The notes under the pieces were generated by a model. That model searched no databases. It was given only the letters and a program-made list of their open reading frames with translations, and had not been told where the DNA came from. Below, in pieces: positions 28,581 to 37,601 of a stretch of DNA of 64,000 nucleotides. The position numbers and the translations under genes are program-made. The DNA lies in the NCBI GenBank assembly GCA_034505955.1, contig JAPDQK010000017.1, forward strand, positions 36,662-100,661, written 5' to 3'. The first letter of the stretch is position 1; the number at the start of each line of letters is the position of its first letter. This stretch comes from Zhuqueibacter pondensis (GTDB taxonomy: Bacteria; Zhuqueibacterota; Zhuqueibacteria; Zhuqueibacterales; Zhuqueibacteraceae).

Positions 28581-29986
28581 CTTCACATTTTTTGAACGAC
28601 CGCAAGCTGGTGCATTTGCAAACGGTGATCAATCCGGAAGCGATGGCCTCCCGGTTCATTGAGCACTTTCAGATTCATCAGTCCCGATCCGACTTCGAGA
28701 TCGAGAAGTGCGCCATTGAAAAAATTTATTATCGACCGGGCAAAAGCTGTGGCGTGCTCTATCGATTGATTTTTCACAATGACAACGGCAAGCAATCCGA
28801 TCACTGGTTTTTTGGAAGAATGTATCCTCCCGGTCGTGGATACAGCCATTACGAGGTGGCGTCCTCACAGACGAACGACGCCCCGGCCTCAAATCATTCC
28901 GGGGAAAATCTGCCGGGATTCATAAAAGAACCTGTCCACTTTCTGCCGGAATTGGACATGGTGCTATGGACTTTTCCCTTTGATCCCAAAATGCCCGGCT
29001 TGCAGCAAAGCGCTGATCCGGCCTTTGTCAAACAACAAATCGATCACCATCTCCCGGCTTTCGGGTTGACAACCGGATGGCAAGCTGAACGAATCGATTG
29101 TCGTCGCATCAAATACATGCCGGGCAAACGATGTGTTTTGCGCTATCAGGTGCGGATGGCCGGGCCCTCCGGCGAATCACGCGACGTGATATTCTACAGC
29201 AAAACCTACCATGATGGCAAGAGCCAGTATCATTTCAATATCTTGCAAACTGCTTATGCGCAACTGAGGACTCAGGCAGCGATAGTTGGGATTCCTCGAC
29301 CGCTGCTGCATTTTGAAAGTGCCAACACCTTTTGGCAGGAAGAATGGCAAGGAAAACCCCTGCTCGAGGTGCTGGAGGAATATGACGGGCAACAACTTTT
29401 TGAAAAAATTGCCACGCTTTTGGCCGCTTTGCATCGCAGCCAACTCGATCTCCTTTGCCGCGCTCCGGATCCGGATGACATATTGAAAACAGCGACCGAG
29501 GACGGATTGGAATTTATCCACGTGTTACCGGAGTACCGGCAGCGTTTGGAGACATTGCTTGAACATCTTGCTGCGGCAAAGGCACGTTTTGAGCAACACG
29601 ATTTTCCGGCGGTTCCGATTCATGGCGCCATTCGGCTCGAACAAATGTTGGTACGCGGTGAGGAATTGGCGCTGGTCGATTTTGACGCGCTGGCCCTCGG
29701 CGATCCGCTTGCCGATGTTGCCGAGTTTATTGCTTCATTACACTATCTGGAATTGAGTTGCGGTTTGTCCCGCGATTTTCTGACCAAGGCCGCAGATTGG
29801 TTTTACGACAGCTATGCCCAACAGGTCCCTTGGCCTTGTGACCGCCGGCGCGTGGCTTGGTACGTGCTTGCTTTTGGGATCAGCAAAATCTTTTTATCTC
29901 TCAAGAATTTGAATGTTCGTGCCTTGCAACAACTCGATTCCGCCGGTCAAGAAATCATCAACCATTGGCTCGCACTTCTCGACTAA
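28577..29986 (+). CDS. APH-like protein, long form, catalytic Asp lost (paralogue F)
   Basis: The protein is 469 residues from ATG 28577, chosen because it gives an ATGA overlap with paralogue E; a longer in-frame reading from 28418 lies inside gene E and is not credible. The hairpins are IYYRPGKSCGVLYRLIF and IKYMPGKRCVLRYQVRM. The catalytic motif is HGA (His349-Ala351) and the metal motif VDFDALALGDPLADVAEF is intact. Its closest neighbour in sequence is paralogue G. The phrase VLWTFPFDPKMPGLQ links the two N-lobe copies; an equivalent (WAFPND..LPGL) is found in C, D and E. Confidence 0.78.
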   Translation: MTSHFLNDRKLVHLQTVINPEAMASRFIEHFQIHQSRSDFEIEKCAIEKIYYRPGKSCGVLYRLIFHNDNGKQSDHWFFGRMYPPGRGYSHYEVASSQTNDAPASNHSGENLPGFIKEPVHFLPELDMVLWTFPFDPKMPGLQQSADPAFVKQQIDHHLPAFGLTTGWQAERIDCRRIKYMPGKRCVLRYQVRMAGPSGESRDVIFYSKTYHDGKSQYHFNILQTAYAQLRTQAAIVGIPRPLLHFESANTFWQEEWQGKPLLEVLEEYDGQQLFEKIATLLAALHRSQLDLLCRAPDPDDILKTATEDGLEFIHVLPEYRQRLETLLEHLAAAKARFEQHDFPAVPIHGAIRLEQMLVRGEELALVDFDALALGDPLADVAEFIASLHYLELSCGLSRDFLTKAADWFYDSYAQQVPWPCDRRRVAWYVLAFGISKIFLSLKNLNVRALQQLDSAGQEIINHWLALLD

Positions 29987-30003
29987 AACCCCTGTGATTT
30001 TCG

Positions 30004-31398
30004 ATGACGAAAGTAACGATTGATGATAAAGACATGCCGCAATTGCGCCAAGCGCTTGCGGCGGAGAGCATGGCCGCGGCATTTGATGAATTCTTCCGCA
30101 AGGAGTATCCGGCTCGCGGGCTAAAAGTGGAAGCATGCTCGATCTGCCGGGTTTATCACAAGCCCGGCAAAGAGTGCAACATCACTTATCGCCTGCTCGG
30201 CCATGATGGTGAACAGCGGCCCTTCGACCAATGGTTTTATGGCCACCTCTCGCCAAACCTCGGGAATCGAATCCAACATCTAAAAAACCAACCGCAGGAA
30301 TGGCCCGGCTGTGGCTTCTGGAAACCGACCACCATCTGGCCGGAAATGAACATGTTGCTGCAGGCGTTTCCTTATGACTCGAAGCTGCCTTACCTCGGCC
30401 AACTTCTGGAACTTGATTTTGTCAAGCCGCAAATTGAAAAAAACTTGTCGGGTTTTGGCTTGTCGAGGGAATGGAAATGCCGCGAAGTGGCTTGCCACAA
30501 GATCAAATACATGCCCGGCAAGCGATGTATTCTGCGCTATGAAATTCTGTTGACCAATGCCGCAAACAGCCTTCGTCAAATTGCCTTTTATAGCAAGACT
30601 TATAACAGCGCCAAGAGCCGTTACGTTTACGAAGTTCTTCAAAAAATTTGTGCGAGTCCAGCGTGTGCCGGCGGTCTGCTGAATATTCCGGGTCCGATCG
30701 CCCACATTGAAGACGCCAACACGCTCTGGCAGCAGGCGTGGAAAGGGGAAAAATTTCCGGAGATGATGGAAGAAATAGGTTGGGACAATTTCCCCAACAC
30801 CGATTTTCCATGTAAAATTGCCTCGATGTTGGCAACTTTGCATTGCCTTGCCCTGCCGGATCTACGGTTGAACACGGGCCCGTCGCCGTATATGGTGCTC
30901 GAAAACGCTCGCGGCGATGCGAACGACATCATGCAGTTTTTCCCTGAAAAGCAGGCAACGTTGGAAGAAATTACGCGAACTTTGGAGACTTGGGCGCGCC
31001 GCAATGATGCAAACACCCCTCAGGCCACGATCCACGGCTCGTTCAAGCTGGCGCAGCTTCTATGCCGCAATCAGGAATTGGGATTGGTGGATTTTGATTC
31101 GCTTGCCTGCGGCGATCCGCACTATGATGTTGCTGAATTTCTTGCTTCGCTGCTCTATTTGCCGGTCAGTGATAATGTACCGACGCAGGCGATTTCTCGA
31201 GGTGTTGAGAGTTTTTTGGCCAGTTATCAAAAACAGGTGCCTTGGACCTGTGATCGCCGGAGAATCGCCTGGTATGTGGTTGCTTTTCTTTTGGGCAAGA
31301 TTCACTCCTCGCTGAAACGCTTTGAAGCGCCGGTGACAGAGAACATTGACTCCGCTTTTGCCTTAGTGGAAACGTGGCTGGAATGGTTGGAAAAATAG
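30004..31398 (+). CDS. APH-like protein, long form, catalytic Asp lost (paralogue G)
   Basis: The 464-residue protein is the last of the five-gene array. The hairpins are VYHKPGKECNITYRLLG and IKYMPGKRCILRYEILL. The catalytic motif is HGS (His344-Ser346), without the catalytic Asp, and the metal motif VDFDSLACGDPHYDVAEF is kept. A C-terminal region VPWTCDRRRIAWYVVAF is shared with F (VPWPCDRRRVAWYVLAF), which marks them as a sub-pair. No good ribosome binding site precedes the ATG at 30004, and the gap to F is 17 bases, so it is likely expressed by read-through from F. Confidence 0.78.
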   Translation: MTKVTIDDKDMPQLRQALAAESMAAAFDEFFRKEYPARGLKVEACSICRVYHKPGKECNITYRLLGHDGEQRPFDQWFYGHLSPNLGNRIQHLKNQPQEWPGCGFWKPTTIWPEMNMLLQAFPYDSKLPYLGQLLELDFVKPQIEKNLSGFGLSREWKCREVACHKIKYMPGKRCILRYEILLTNAANSLRQIAFYSKTYNSAKSRYVYEVLQKICASPACAGGLLNIPGPIAHIEDANTLWQQAWKGEKFPEMMEEIGWDNFPNTDFPCKIASMLATLHCLALPDLRLNTGPSPYMVLENARGDANDIMQFFPEKQATLEEITRTLETWARRNDANTPQATIHGSFKLAQLLCRNQELGLVDFDSLACGDPHYDVAEFLASLLYLPVSDNVPTQAISRGVESFLASYQKQVPWTCDRRRIAWYVVAFLLGKIHSSLKRFEAPVTENIDSAFALVETWLEWLEK

Positions 31399-31912
31399 AA
31401 AGTGTAACTATTATTACAACGTTCAGTTGGTTCTACAGGCTGCTGATGTCTAAAACCCACAACGTGAGTTGTGGGCTGCGCCCGTAGGGTTTTTGAAGGC
31501 GCAAAGCTATATAAGAAGAAAAAACTGGATTAGTGGAAACCTACTCCGTGAGGAGTGGGAGCATCAACAATTTGTTGCAGAAAAGAAGCTTGAAGTACCC
31601 ACCACTGACGAGCCCGCGGCTTGGCAGGCTTCCAGAATGACATGCAAGATGATGGCTGAACAGTTACTTAAAAGCAAAACTTTTCCCTTGGATGAGTTCC
31701 CATGGGCTGCGCCAACGCTTGAATGCTTTTGGCGATCAACCATGTTTTCATCCCGCAAAACCATGCCGAAGCGGGTAAATATACTTCTTGGTGATTCCGT
31801 GAAAAATGTGTCACACACAACCTCGAGAGTTTTACAGAAAAGTCACAAAATGGTGCCTTTAGGTTTTGAGCACAAGTAATTTCCGAGTGCAGCCAGCTAC
31901 AAGTCGCCAGCA
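31399..31912. repeat. Intergenic stretch holding CCCACAACGT composite repeat, copy 2
   Basis: At about 31454-31612 lies a repeat starting with CCCACAACGTGAGTTGTGGG, with CTGCGCCCGTAGGG just after it, CCTACTCCGTGAGGAGTGGG in the middle and GCTTGAAGTACCCACC near the end. It matches copies at 16865-17024 and, inverted, 37760-37931. A 136-codon open frame across this area is repeat-derived and not accepted as a gene. The rest shows nothing I can name. Confidence 0.7.
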
Positions 31913-32593
31913 ATGAACCGAAAACTTCGTGATGACCCGATCATCGTTCTCAGTACGCATCACTCGGGGACCTCGCTTATCGCAGAGGTGCTCCACCGAA
32001 GCGGCGTGTTCATGCAAGCGAACCGGCATCATTGCGAATCGAAATTTTTTGCCCGGGATATCAGTAACCGTTTAATCATGGGCAATAGTGCCAATCGGTT
32101 GCGCAATCCCATTATGCCGGTCGACGAGGTCATGTCCAAGCTTGAAGTCGTGCGGGAGCGCATTGAAAAGAAAGCGTACAAAAAGTATGTCGAAGCCGGT
32201 TATGACGGTTATTCACGCTGGGGCTTCAACGACCCGTGTGCATGCATTGTGCTTCCGTTATATTTGGAAATTTTCCCCAACGCGCAGTTGCTCCATGTCA
32301 TTCGGAACGAAAATGCCGTGGCTGCCGTTTTGGCCGCCAATAACAACAAGGCTGCAGAAAATAATCCGGACATGGAATTCTGGAAGGACTGGCAGCGCCA
32401 ATTGGTTGCTCGGGCCCGCGAATACGGCTCGAAACACAGACAATATTTTGAATTTCATTATGAGGATTTCTGCTGGCGTCCGGTAAAAGTCACAAAGGAA
32501 ATCTTCAATAAACTTGGTCTCATTTTTACCGGGGCAACTGAACAGTTTTTGAGGGGAAAAAATCTTCTCGGACAAGACAAACATTGGATATGA
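31913..32593 (+). CDS. Sulfotransferase family protein
   Basis: The 226-residue cytoplasmic protein shows the sulfotransferase layout. The 5'-phosphosulfate loop VLSTHHSGTSLIAEVL at residues 12-27 binds PAPS. RWGFNDPCACIVLPLYLEIF then LLHVIRNENAVAAVLAAN stands for the region with the conserved Arg near the 3'-phosphate site (usual form VRnPrdv.aS). It is shorter than typical (250-300) but seems complete, ending WI after a degenerate tail. The next two genes make PAPS from sulfate and ATP, which strongly supports sulfation. The acceptor is probably a glycan or lipid-linked sugar from this locus; that is inferred. Confidence 0.8.
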   Translation: MNRKLRDDPIIVLSTHHSGTSLIAEVLHRSGVFMQANRHHCESKFFARDISNRLIMGNSANRLRNPIMPVDEVMSKLEVVRERIEKKAYKKYVEAGYDGYSRWGFNDPCACIVLPLYLEIFPNAQLLHVIRNENAVAAVLAANNNKAAENNPDMEFWKDWQRQLVARAREYGSKHRQYFEFHYEDFCWRPVKVTKEIFNKLGLIFTGATEQFLRGKNLLGQDKHWI

Positions 32594-32624
32594 ACATTCA
32601 ACTTCAAGGAGGAATAACTTTATT

Positions 32625-33797
32625 ATGTCTCTCAGCATACCTCACGGTGGAAAGTTGGTCAATCGAATGCTTCGTGGCGAAGAGCGGGAAGGCGCTCTGC
32701 GTCGCGCCCACGATATGAAGAAAATACCACTTTCCGAAGTGAGCGTTTCCGATTTTGAAATGATCGCCAATGGCGCCATGAGCCCATTGACCGGTTTTAT
32801 GTTAAAAGACGATTATGAAAGTGTTTTGCAAAATATGCGACTCGCCAACGGCTTGGTATGGTCATTACCAATTACGTTGACGGTGAGCAAGGAAACCGCG
32901 GCAGAGCTCCGCACTGGTGATGAGATTGCACTGGTCGAAGGCAATGGCCGTGCCGGTGCAATTCTTGGAATCATGAAAGTCGTCGAGAAATTCGAGTATG
33001 ATAAAACCCGTGAAGTAAAAGAAGTTTATCGCACCACGGATGCCGCTCATCCCGGCGTGGCGCGAGTGATGAATCAAGGCGAAGTCTGTCTGGCGGGCGA
33101 TATTTGGATGATCAATCGCCCTTCCAATGGATCGTTTCCCGAATATCGCCGCGACCCGGTTGAGACGCGCCGGATTTTTCAGGAGCGGGGTTGGAACACC
33201 GTCGTCGGCTTTCAAACCCGCAATCCGGTTCATCGCGCTCATGAATACATTCAAAAATGCGCTCTGGAAATTGTCGATGGGCTTTTGCTGCATCCGCTCG
33301 TCGGCGAGACCAAAAAAGACGACATCCCAGCGGATTTGCGCATGGAAAGTTATCACATTCTCTTGCGTGAATACTATCCGGCCAATCGTGTCTTATTGAG
33401 CGTTTTCCCGGCAGCCATGCGTTACGCCGGCCCGCGCGAAGCGATTTTCCACGCCATATGCCGCAAGAATTATGGTTGTACGCATTTTATCGTTGGCCGC
33501 GACCACGCCGGCGTCGGCAAATACTACGGCACTTATGATGCGCAGAAGATCTTCACGCAGTTCCGGCCCGAGGAACTGGGGATTACAACTTTGAACTTCG
33601 AAAATTCCTTCTATTGCAAAAAATGCGGCGCCATCGTCACCAGCAAGACTTGCCCGCACGACGGCGCGCATCATGTGGTGTTTTCCGGCACCCAAGTCCG
33701 CGAAATGCTCTCCCGCGGCGAAGCACCACCGCCGGAGTTCACCCGGCCGGAAGTGGCGGAGATTTTGATGAAGGGACTGCGCAATGGTAGTCAGTAA
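32625..33797 (+). CDS. sat: Sulfate adenylyltransferase (ATP sulfurylase)
   Basis: The 390-residue enzyme makes adenosine 5'-phosphosulfate from ATP and sulfate. The key motifs are QTRNPVHRAHEYI from Gln197 (QxRNPxHxxH, nucleotide and sulfate binding), VFPAAMRYAGPREAIFHAI and GRDHAGVGKYYG. A cysteine-rich CKKCGAIVTSKTCPHDG stretch near the C-terminus is a zinc-binding feature of the homo-oligomeric ATP sulfurylase type. The start at 32625 has AAGGAGG upstream. It lies 31 bases after the sulfotransferase gene, and APS kinase follows, so the set makes PAPS for sulfation rather than for sulfate reduction, for which no genes are present. Confidence 0.96.
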   Translation: MSLSIPHGGKLVNRMLRGEEREGALRRAHDMKKIPLSEVSVSDFEMIANGAMSPLTGFMLKDDYESVLQNMRLANGLVWSLPITLTVSKETAAELRTGDEIALVEGNGRAGAILGIMKVVEKFEYDKTREVKEVYRTTDAAHPGVARVMNQGEVCLAGDIWMINRPSNGSFPEYRRDPVETRRIFQERGWNTVVGFQTRNPVHRAHEYIQKCALEIVDGLLLHPLVGETKKDDIPADLRMESYHILLREYYPANRVLLSVFPAAMRYAGPREAIFHAICRKNYGCTHFIVGRDHAGVGKYYGTYDAQKIFTQFRPEELGITTLNFENSFYCKKCGAIVTSKTCPHDGAHHVVFSGTQVREMLSRGEAPPPEFTRPEVAEILMKGLRNGSQ

Positions 33798-34138
33798 ACA
33801 GTTATCAGTCCATGTCATTAATCTTTTGCAAGTTCAATGTGTGCAAAAAAGCAAAGATTTTTAAAAGACAAAATAATGAACGACAAAATGATGAAAAATT
33901 ATTTTGTCGTCAATCATTTTGTCTTTTTGGCTGCGCCCGTAGGGGGTTACGGCTCGTCCGCGTTGGGTTAAGAAGGTTGTCATTCTGAAAGCCTGCCCTG
34001 CCGCAGGCCCAGGGAATCTTGTTACAAACCAGCACTAGCTTACATTCCCAAAAGATTCCTCCGGAATGACATGAAGTAAACAGTTACTGATTACCGAACC
34101 AATACGATTAACTGAAAATTAATTACAGGATTCCTCTC
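33798..34138. repeat. Intergenic repeats between sat and cysC
   Basis: Copy 3 of the GACAAAATAATT palindrome is at 33867-33923, followed by TTTTTGGCTGCGCCCGTAGG. At about 33978-34070 lies a hairpin of the TGTCATTCTG / GGAATGACA family, with ATTCCTCCGGAATGACA at its right side. No gene is seen. These repeats separate two genes of one pathway, so an independent cysC promoter or read-through must be assumed. Confidence 0.7.
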
Positions 34139-34762
34139 ATGACCAACTCATCTCGCGCTTGTACCATTTGGTTTACCGGTCTTTCCGGCGCCGGCAAGTC
34201 CACGATCAGCCAGCAGCTTGTTCCCCTGTTGAAAGCACGCGGTTGTAAAGTCGAAGTGCTCGATGGCGATGTGGTGCGCACCAATTTGAGCAAAGGCCTG
34301 GGATTCTCCAAAGAAGATCGCGACACCAATATCCGGCGCATCGGTTTTGTTTGCCATCTCTTGACCCGCAACGGCGTTTTTGCCATTGCTGCGGCGATTT
34401 CACCTTATAAAGCCATTCGCAATGAAAATCGCGCGCTCATCAAAGATTTCGTCGAAGTTTACGTGAAAGCCTCGCTGGACACCTGCATCCAGCGCGATGT
34501 CAAAGGCTTGTACAAAAAGGCGCTCGCCGGCGAGATCAAGGAATTCACCGGTGTCAGCGATCCGTACGAGCCGCCGGACAACCCGGAAGTGATCTGCAAC
34601 ACCGAAAAAGAAACTCCGGCCGAGAGCGCACAACGGATTATCCGCAAACTCGAAGAGATGGGCTATCTCACCCCGCTTGCTGAAGTTGGCGGTGACGGCG
34701 TGTATGCCGCCAAAGCGCAAACAGCGATCAAGATCACGCCGGCAGAAGTGGCGCCAGTTTAA
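34139..34762 (+). CDS. cysC: Adenylyl-sulfate kinase (APS kinase)
   Basis: The 207-residue enzyme phosphorylates APS to PAPS. It has P-loop GLSGAGKST at residues 14-22, VEVLDGDVVRTNLSKGLGFS (the conserved Asp-Gly-Asp and Arg-Asn region), EDRDTNIRRIGFV, ISPYKAIRNENR and the lid region GLYKKALAGEIKEFTGVSDPYE with NPEVICNTE after it. The start has AGGA seven bases upstream. A C-terminal extension of about 25 residues is unremarkable. PAPS is the donor for the neighbouring sulfotransferase. Confidence 0.96.
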   Translation: MTNSSRACTIWFTGLSGAGKSTISQQLVPLLKARGCKVEVLDGDVVRTNLSKGLGFSKEDRDTNIRRIGFVCHLLTRNGVFAIAAAISPYKAIRNENRALIKDFVEVYVKASLDTCIQRDVKGLYKKALAGEIKEFTGVSDPYEPPDNPEVICNTEKETPAESAQRIIRKLEEMGYLTPLAEVGGDGVYAAKAQTAIKITPAEVAPV

Positions 34763-34880
34763 CCCCGATAATTCACGCGGTGCGTAAACCCCCTAGGTCT
34801 ACGACCGACGGAGTAAATCGATAGCACTCTGCTGTTGGTTCAAACCTGAAAATATGGCGCATAAATTATCGGGGTTAAGC
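34759..34880. repeat. Long inverted repeat after cysC
   Basis: The arms AACCCCGATAATT (right at the cysC stop) and AATTATCGGGGTT are separated by about 90 bases. It could act as a 3' processing or terminator-like structure for cysC. A second short inverted repeat with TGGAGTATCGGAGTAATGGAG and CCACTCCATTGCTCCGG follows at about 34900-34955. Confidence 0.7.
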
Positions 34881-34976
34881 ATTGTGCTGGCGTGAGGAAA
34901 TGGAGTATCGGAGTAATGGAGTGTTGCGGCATTTCACCACTCCATTGCTCCGGCAGTTTAACCCGTCAAGACCCCA

Positions 34977-36275
34977 ATGAATATTGCATATCTCAGCGCC
35001 GATTTCGGCGTTCCGGTTTTTGGCTACAAGGGCGCTTCCGTCCATGTGCGTGAGATGGTGGCTGCTTTCCACAAAGCCGGCCATGCGATTTGTGTCATCT
35101 CGCCGGCCATGGAACGAGAAAAGCCAGAAAAAGAGAATACGCCAGCCTCTTTCTCGCCTCACGCGCAACCTGGAGATAGTGTTGTTTATCTACCTGTCAC
35201 CCCTCCGGAGCGCCATTTACAGCTTTTCAAAGAGCTCGAAACGCTTGACAAGTTCTTGGGCATGAAGACGCGCATTCGCCAGGAACTGCGCAATTTGCTT
35301 TACAATCTGACCCTTTACGAAACCGTCCTGGAGGATTTGCGCGCCTGTCGCACCGATTTGATTTACGAGCGTTATTCGCTGTTCAGTTATGCCGGCATTC
35401 GCCTCGCGCGTGAGCTGGGGGTGCCGCACATTTTGGAAGTGAATGCGCCGCTGGCGTATGAGCAGGAAAAAATGCGCGGGTTGGATATGAAAGAGCTCGC
35501 CCGCGAAACCGAGCGTCGCATCTTTCGCGAAACCGACCGCGTGATCGTCGTCTCCCGGCAATTGCAAGAATTTGTCGCCTCGTGTGGCGTGCCCGAATCG
35601 CGTATCCACATTTTGCCCAATGCCGTGGATCCGCAGCGTTTTGCCCTTGCCCTGCTCGATGAGGACGATGAGAATCCGGTGCGCGCCCAATATCGGCTCA
35701 ACGGCAAGCGCGTCATCGGCTTTGTCGGCAGCCTCAAGCCCTGGCACGGCACCGAAACCTTGCTCGAAGCGTTCCGCAATCTGCACACCCATGATGCCAA
35801 CACGCATTTACTCATCGTCGGCGATGGCCCCGGACGCGAGGCGCTGGAACATTATGCCCAATCGGATGAGCTGAACGGCGCCGTGACTTTCCCCGGCAAT
35901 GTGCCTTATGACGATATCCCCCATTATATCGCGGCTATGGACATCACGGTGGCGCCGTACACGCCCAACGAGAATTTTTATTATTCGCCCATCAAAATAT
36001 TCGAGTACATGATGATGGGCAAGCCCGTGGTCGCCGCGCAAATCGGTCAAGTGGAAGAGGTGATCATCGACGGCGAGACCGGCGTGTTGTTTGAGCCCGG
36101 CAATATTGAACAGCTCACCGCCGCGCTCATCAAATTGTCAAGCGATCCGCAGCTTTGCCGCCGCATTGGTGAAAATGCCAAGGCCTGGGTGCAAAAAGAA
36201 AGAACCTGGGACAACAACGCACGGCAAGTGTTGGAGATTGCGCGAGGGCTGTTGCAAAAAAGAGTGCTGGAGTGA
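34977..36275 (+). CDS. GT4-family glycosyltransferase
   Basis: The 432-residue GT-B enzyme has N-terminal FGVPVFGYKGASVHVREMV (acceptor-side loop) and the donor side VIGFVGSLKPWHGTETLLEA, LLIVGDGPGREALE and YYSPIKIFEYMMMGKPVVA, which fits the EX7E catalytic region of GT4. It transfers a sugar from a nucleotide sugar in the cytoplasm. An acidic insert (LLDEDDENPVRAQYRL) precedes the donor domain. The next gene is another GT4 enzyme, so the pair may add two successive sugars. Confidence 0.9.
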   Translation: MNIAYLSADFGVPVFGYKGASVHVREMVAAFHKAGHAICVISPAMEREKPEKENTPASFSPHAQPGDSVVYLPVTPPERHLQLFKELETLDKFLGMKTRIRQELRNLLYNLTLYETVLEDLRACRTDLIYERYSLFSYAGIRLARELGVPHILEVNAPLAYEQEKMRGLDMKELARETERRIFRETDRVIVVSRQLQEFVASCGVPESRIHILPNAVDPQRFALALLDEDDENPVRAQYRLNGKRVIGFVGSLKPWHGTETLLEAFRNLHTHDANTHLLIVGDGPGREALEHYAQSDELNGAVTFPGNVPYDDIPHYIAAMDITVAPYTPNENFYYSPIKIFEYMMMGKPVVAAQIGQVEEVIIDGETGVLFEPGNIEQLTAALIKLSSDPQLCRRIGENAKAWVQKERTWDNNARQVLEIARGLLQKRVLE

Positions 36276-36410
36276 TGGATCGTTGGATTGATGGAGTCTT
36301 GGGTATTGAGATATTGAAGCACTCTATTCATCTCTCAACCCCAAAATCCATCACTCCATCAATCCAACACTCCAATGATCCGTCACTCCAATGATCCAGT
36401 AATCCATTTT
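36266..36410. repeat. GGAGTGATGGAT palindromic repeat
   Basis: Between the two GT4 genes lies an inverted repeat with arms GGAGTGATGGATCGTTGGA and TCCAATGATCCGTCACTCC. Internally ATGGAGTCTTGGGTATTGAG and CTCAACCCCAAAATCCAT pair loosely. A shorter relative lies before the first GT4 gene at about 34900-34955. Confidence 0.75.
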
Positions 36411-36419
36411 CTAGACATC

Positions 36420-37601
36420 ATGAACATAAAAACCTGCATCGTCACCGGCCAGTATCCCCCGCAAGTTGGCGGCGTCGGACACTCGGCGCAGCGCGTGGCC
36501 AATTTATTGGCGAGCAAAGGCTTGCAAGTCCATGTCCTCGCTTTGCAGAAACATGCCATGCCCGTGCCATTCGATGAGAGTTACGCCAGCACGCAAGAAA
36601 GTGAGGTGCTCGTGCATCGCGTCAAAGTTTTTCACCCTAACCTTGGCCCGGAAAATCCTTCCGAAGCCGAAATTTTGACGCGTTACAACCGCGAGATGTT
36701 CCACGCGCTCGACTATTTTCAGCGGCGCTTTCGCTATGACGTGCTGCACGCTTTCTTTCTCTATCCCGCGGGTTTCATCGCCGGCTTGGTCGGAAGATTG
36801 CACGGGGTGAAGACGATTGCCTCGATTCGCGGCAATGATGTGGGCAAATATGTTTTTGATCCGCTCCGCTTGCCGTTCATTCGCGCCGCGTTGGATAATG
36901 CCGATTATGTGACCTCGGTGGCTACCAGCTTGACGGATTTGGCCGATCGCGCGATCACACCGATCTCCGGAAAAGCCAAAACCATTCTCAATTCAATTGA
37001 TCCGGCCAAGCTCCGACCGCAAACTCGTCCGGAGCTGAATCTCAAAGGCATCGTCATCGGCACCTCCGGATTGTTCCGGTACAAAAAAGGCTTGCTCTAT
37101 CTCTTCAAAGCGCTGGCCAGTCTCAGCGGCCAATTCGATTACACACTATTATTGGCCGGAGATTTTTTCAAGGAAGAGGATCGGCAGCCGCATTTGCAAT
37201 ATTTACGTGATTACGGTTTGATGGATCGTACCATCATCACCGGCAAAATACCGCCGCACCGGATGGCCGACTATTTACAACTCATCGACATTTTGGTTTT
37301 TCCTTCGCTGTTTTCGGAGGGCTGCCCGCTTTCGCTGCTCGAAGGCATGGCGATGAAGAAAGTCGTGATCGGCAGCCGCTCCGGTGCCATTCCGGAGATC
37401 CTCCGTGATCATGAAAATGGTCTGTTGGTCAATCCCGGCTCCTCCGAAGAAATTGCACGCGCCTTACTGGAATTGGTCGGCAATCCCGGTCTGCGCGAAC
37501 GCTTGGCAGAAAACGCTGCGCGAACCGCCAGCGCGATGACTCACGAACGCGAATTCAATGAGTGGCTGCGCGTGTACCAAACGGTGTGTGGGGAATTGTA
37601 A
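36420..37601 (+). CDS. GT4-family glycosyltransferase
   Basis: The protein is 393 residues from ATG 36420. An in-frame start at 36375 lies inside the repeat and is rejected. The N-terminus CIVTGQYPPQVGGVGHSAQR is the usual GT4 opening. The donor-binding half has IGTSGLFRYKKGLLYLFKAL and the EX7E-type region SEGCPLSLLEGMAMKKVVIG with SGAIPEILRDHENGLLV. It should act with the preceding transferase. Sugar and linkage are unknown. Confidence 0.9.
   Translation: MNIKTCIVTGQYPPQVGGVGHSAQRVANLLASKGLQVHVLALQKHAMPVPFDESYASTQESEVLVHRVKVFHPNLGPENPSEAEILTRYNREMFHALDYFQRRFRYDVLHAFFLYPAGFIAGLVGRLHGVKTIASIRGNDVGKYVFDPLRLPFIRAALDNADYVTSVATSLTDLADRAITPISGKAKTILNSIDPAKLRPQTRPELNLKGIVIGTSGLFRYKKGLLYLFKALASLSGQFDYTLLLAGDFFKEEDRQPHLQYLRDYGLMDRTIITGKIPPHRMADYLQLIDILVFPSLFSEGCPLSLLEGMAMKKVVIGSRSGAIPEILRDHENGLLVNPGSSEEIARALLELVGNPGLRERLAENAARTASAMTHEREFNEWLRVYQTVCGEL

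Noticed and set aside
15734..31398. Antibiotic (aminoglycoside) resistance kinases
   Set aside because: The APH fold is present, but most copies lack the catalytic Asp, and the setting is glycan/export genes, not a resistance element.
31469..31879. 136-codon open frame after the APH array
   Set aside because: Most of it lies in the CCCACAACGT composite repeat, with no ribosome binding site and no family similarity.
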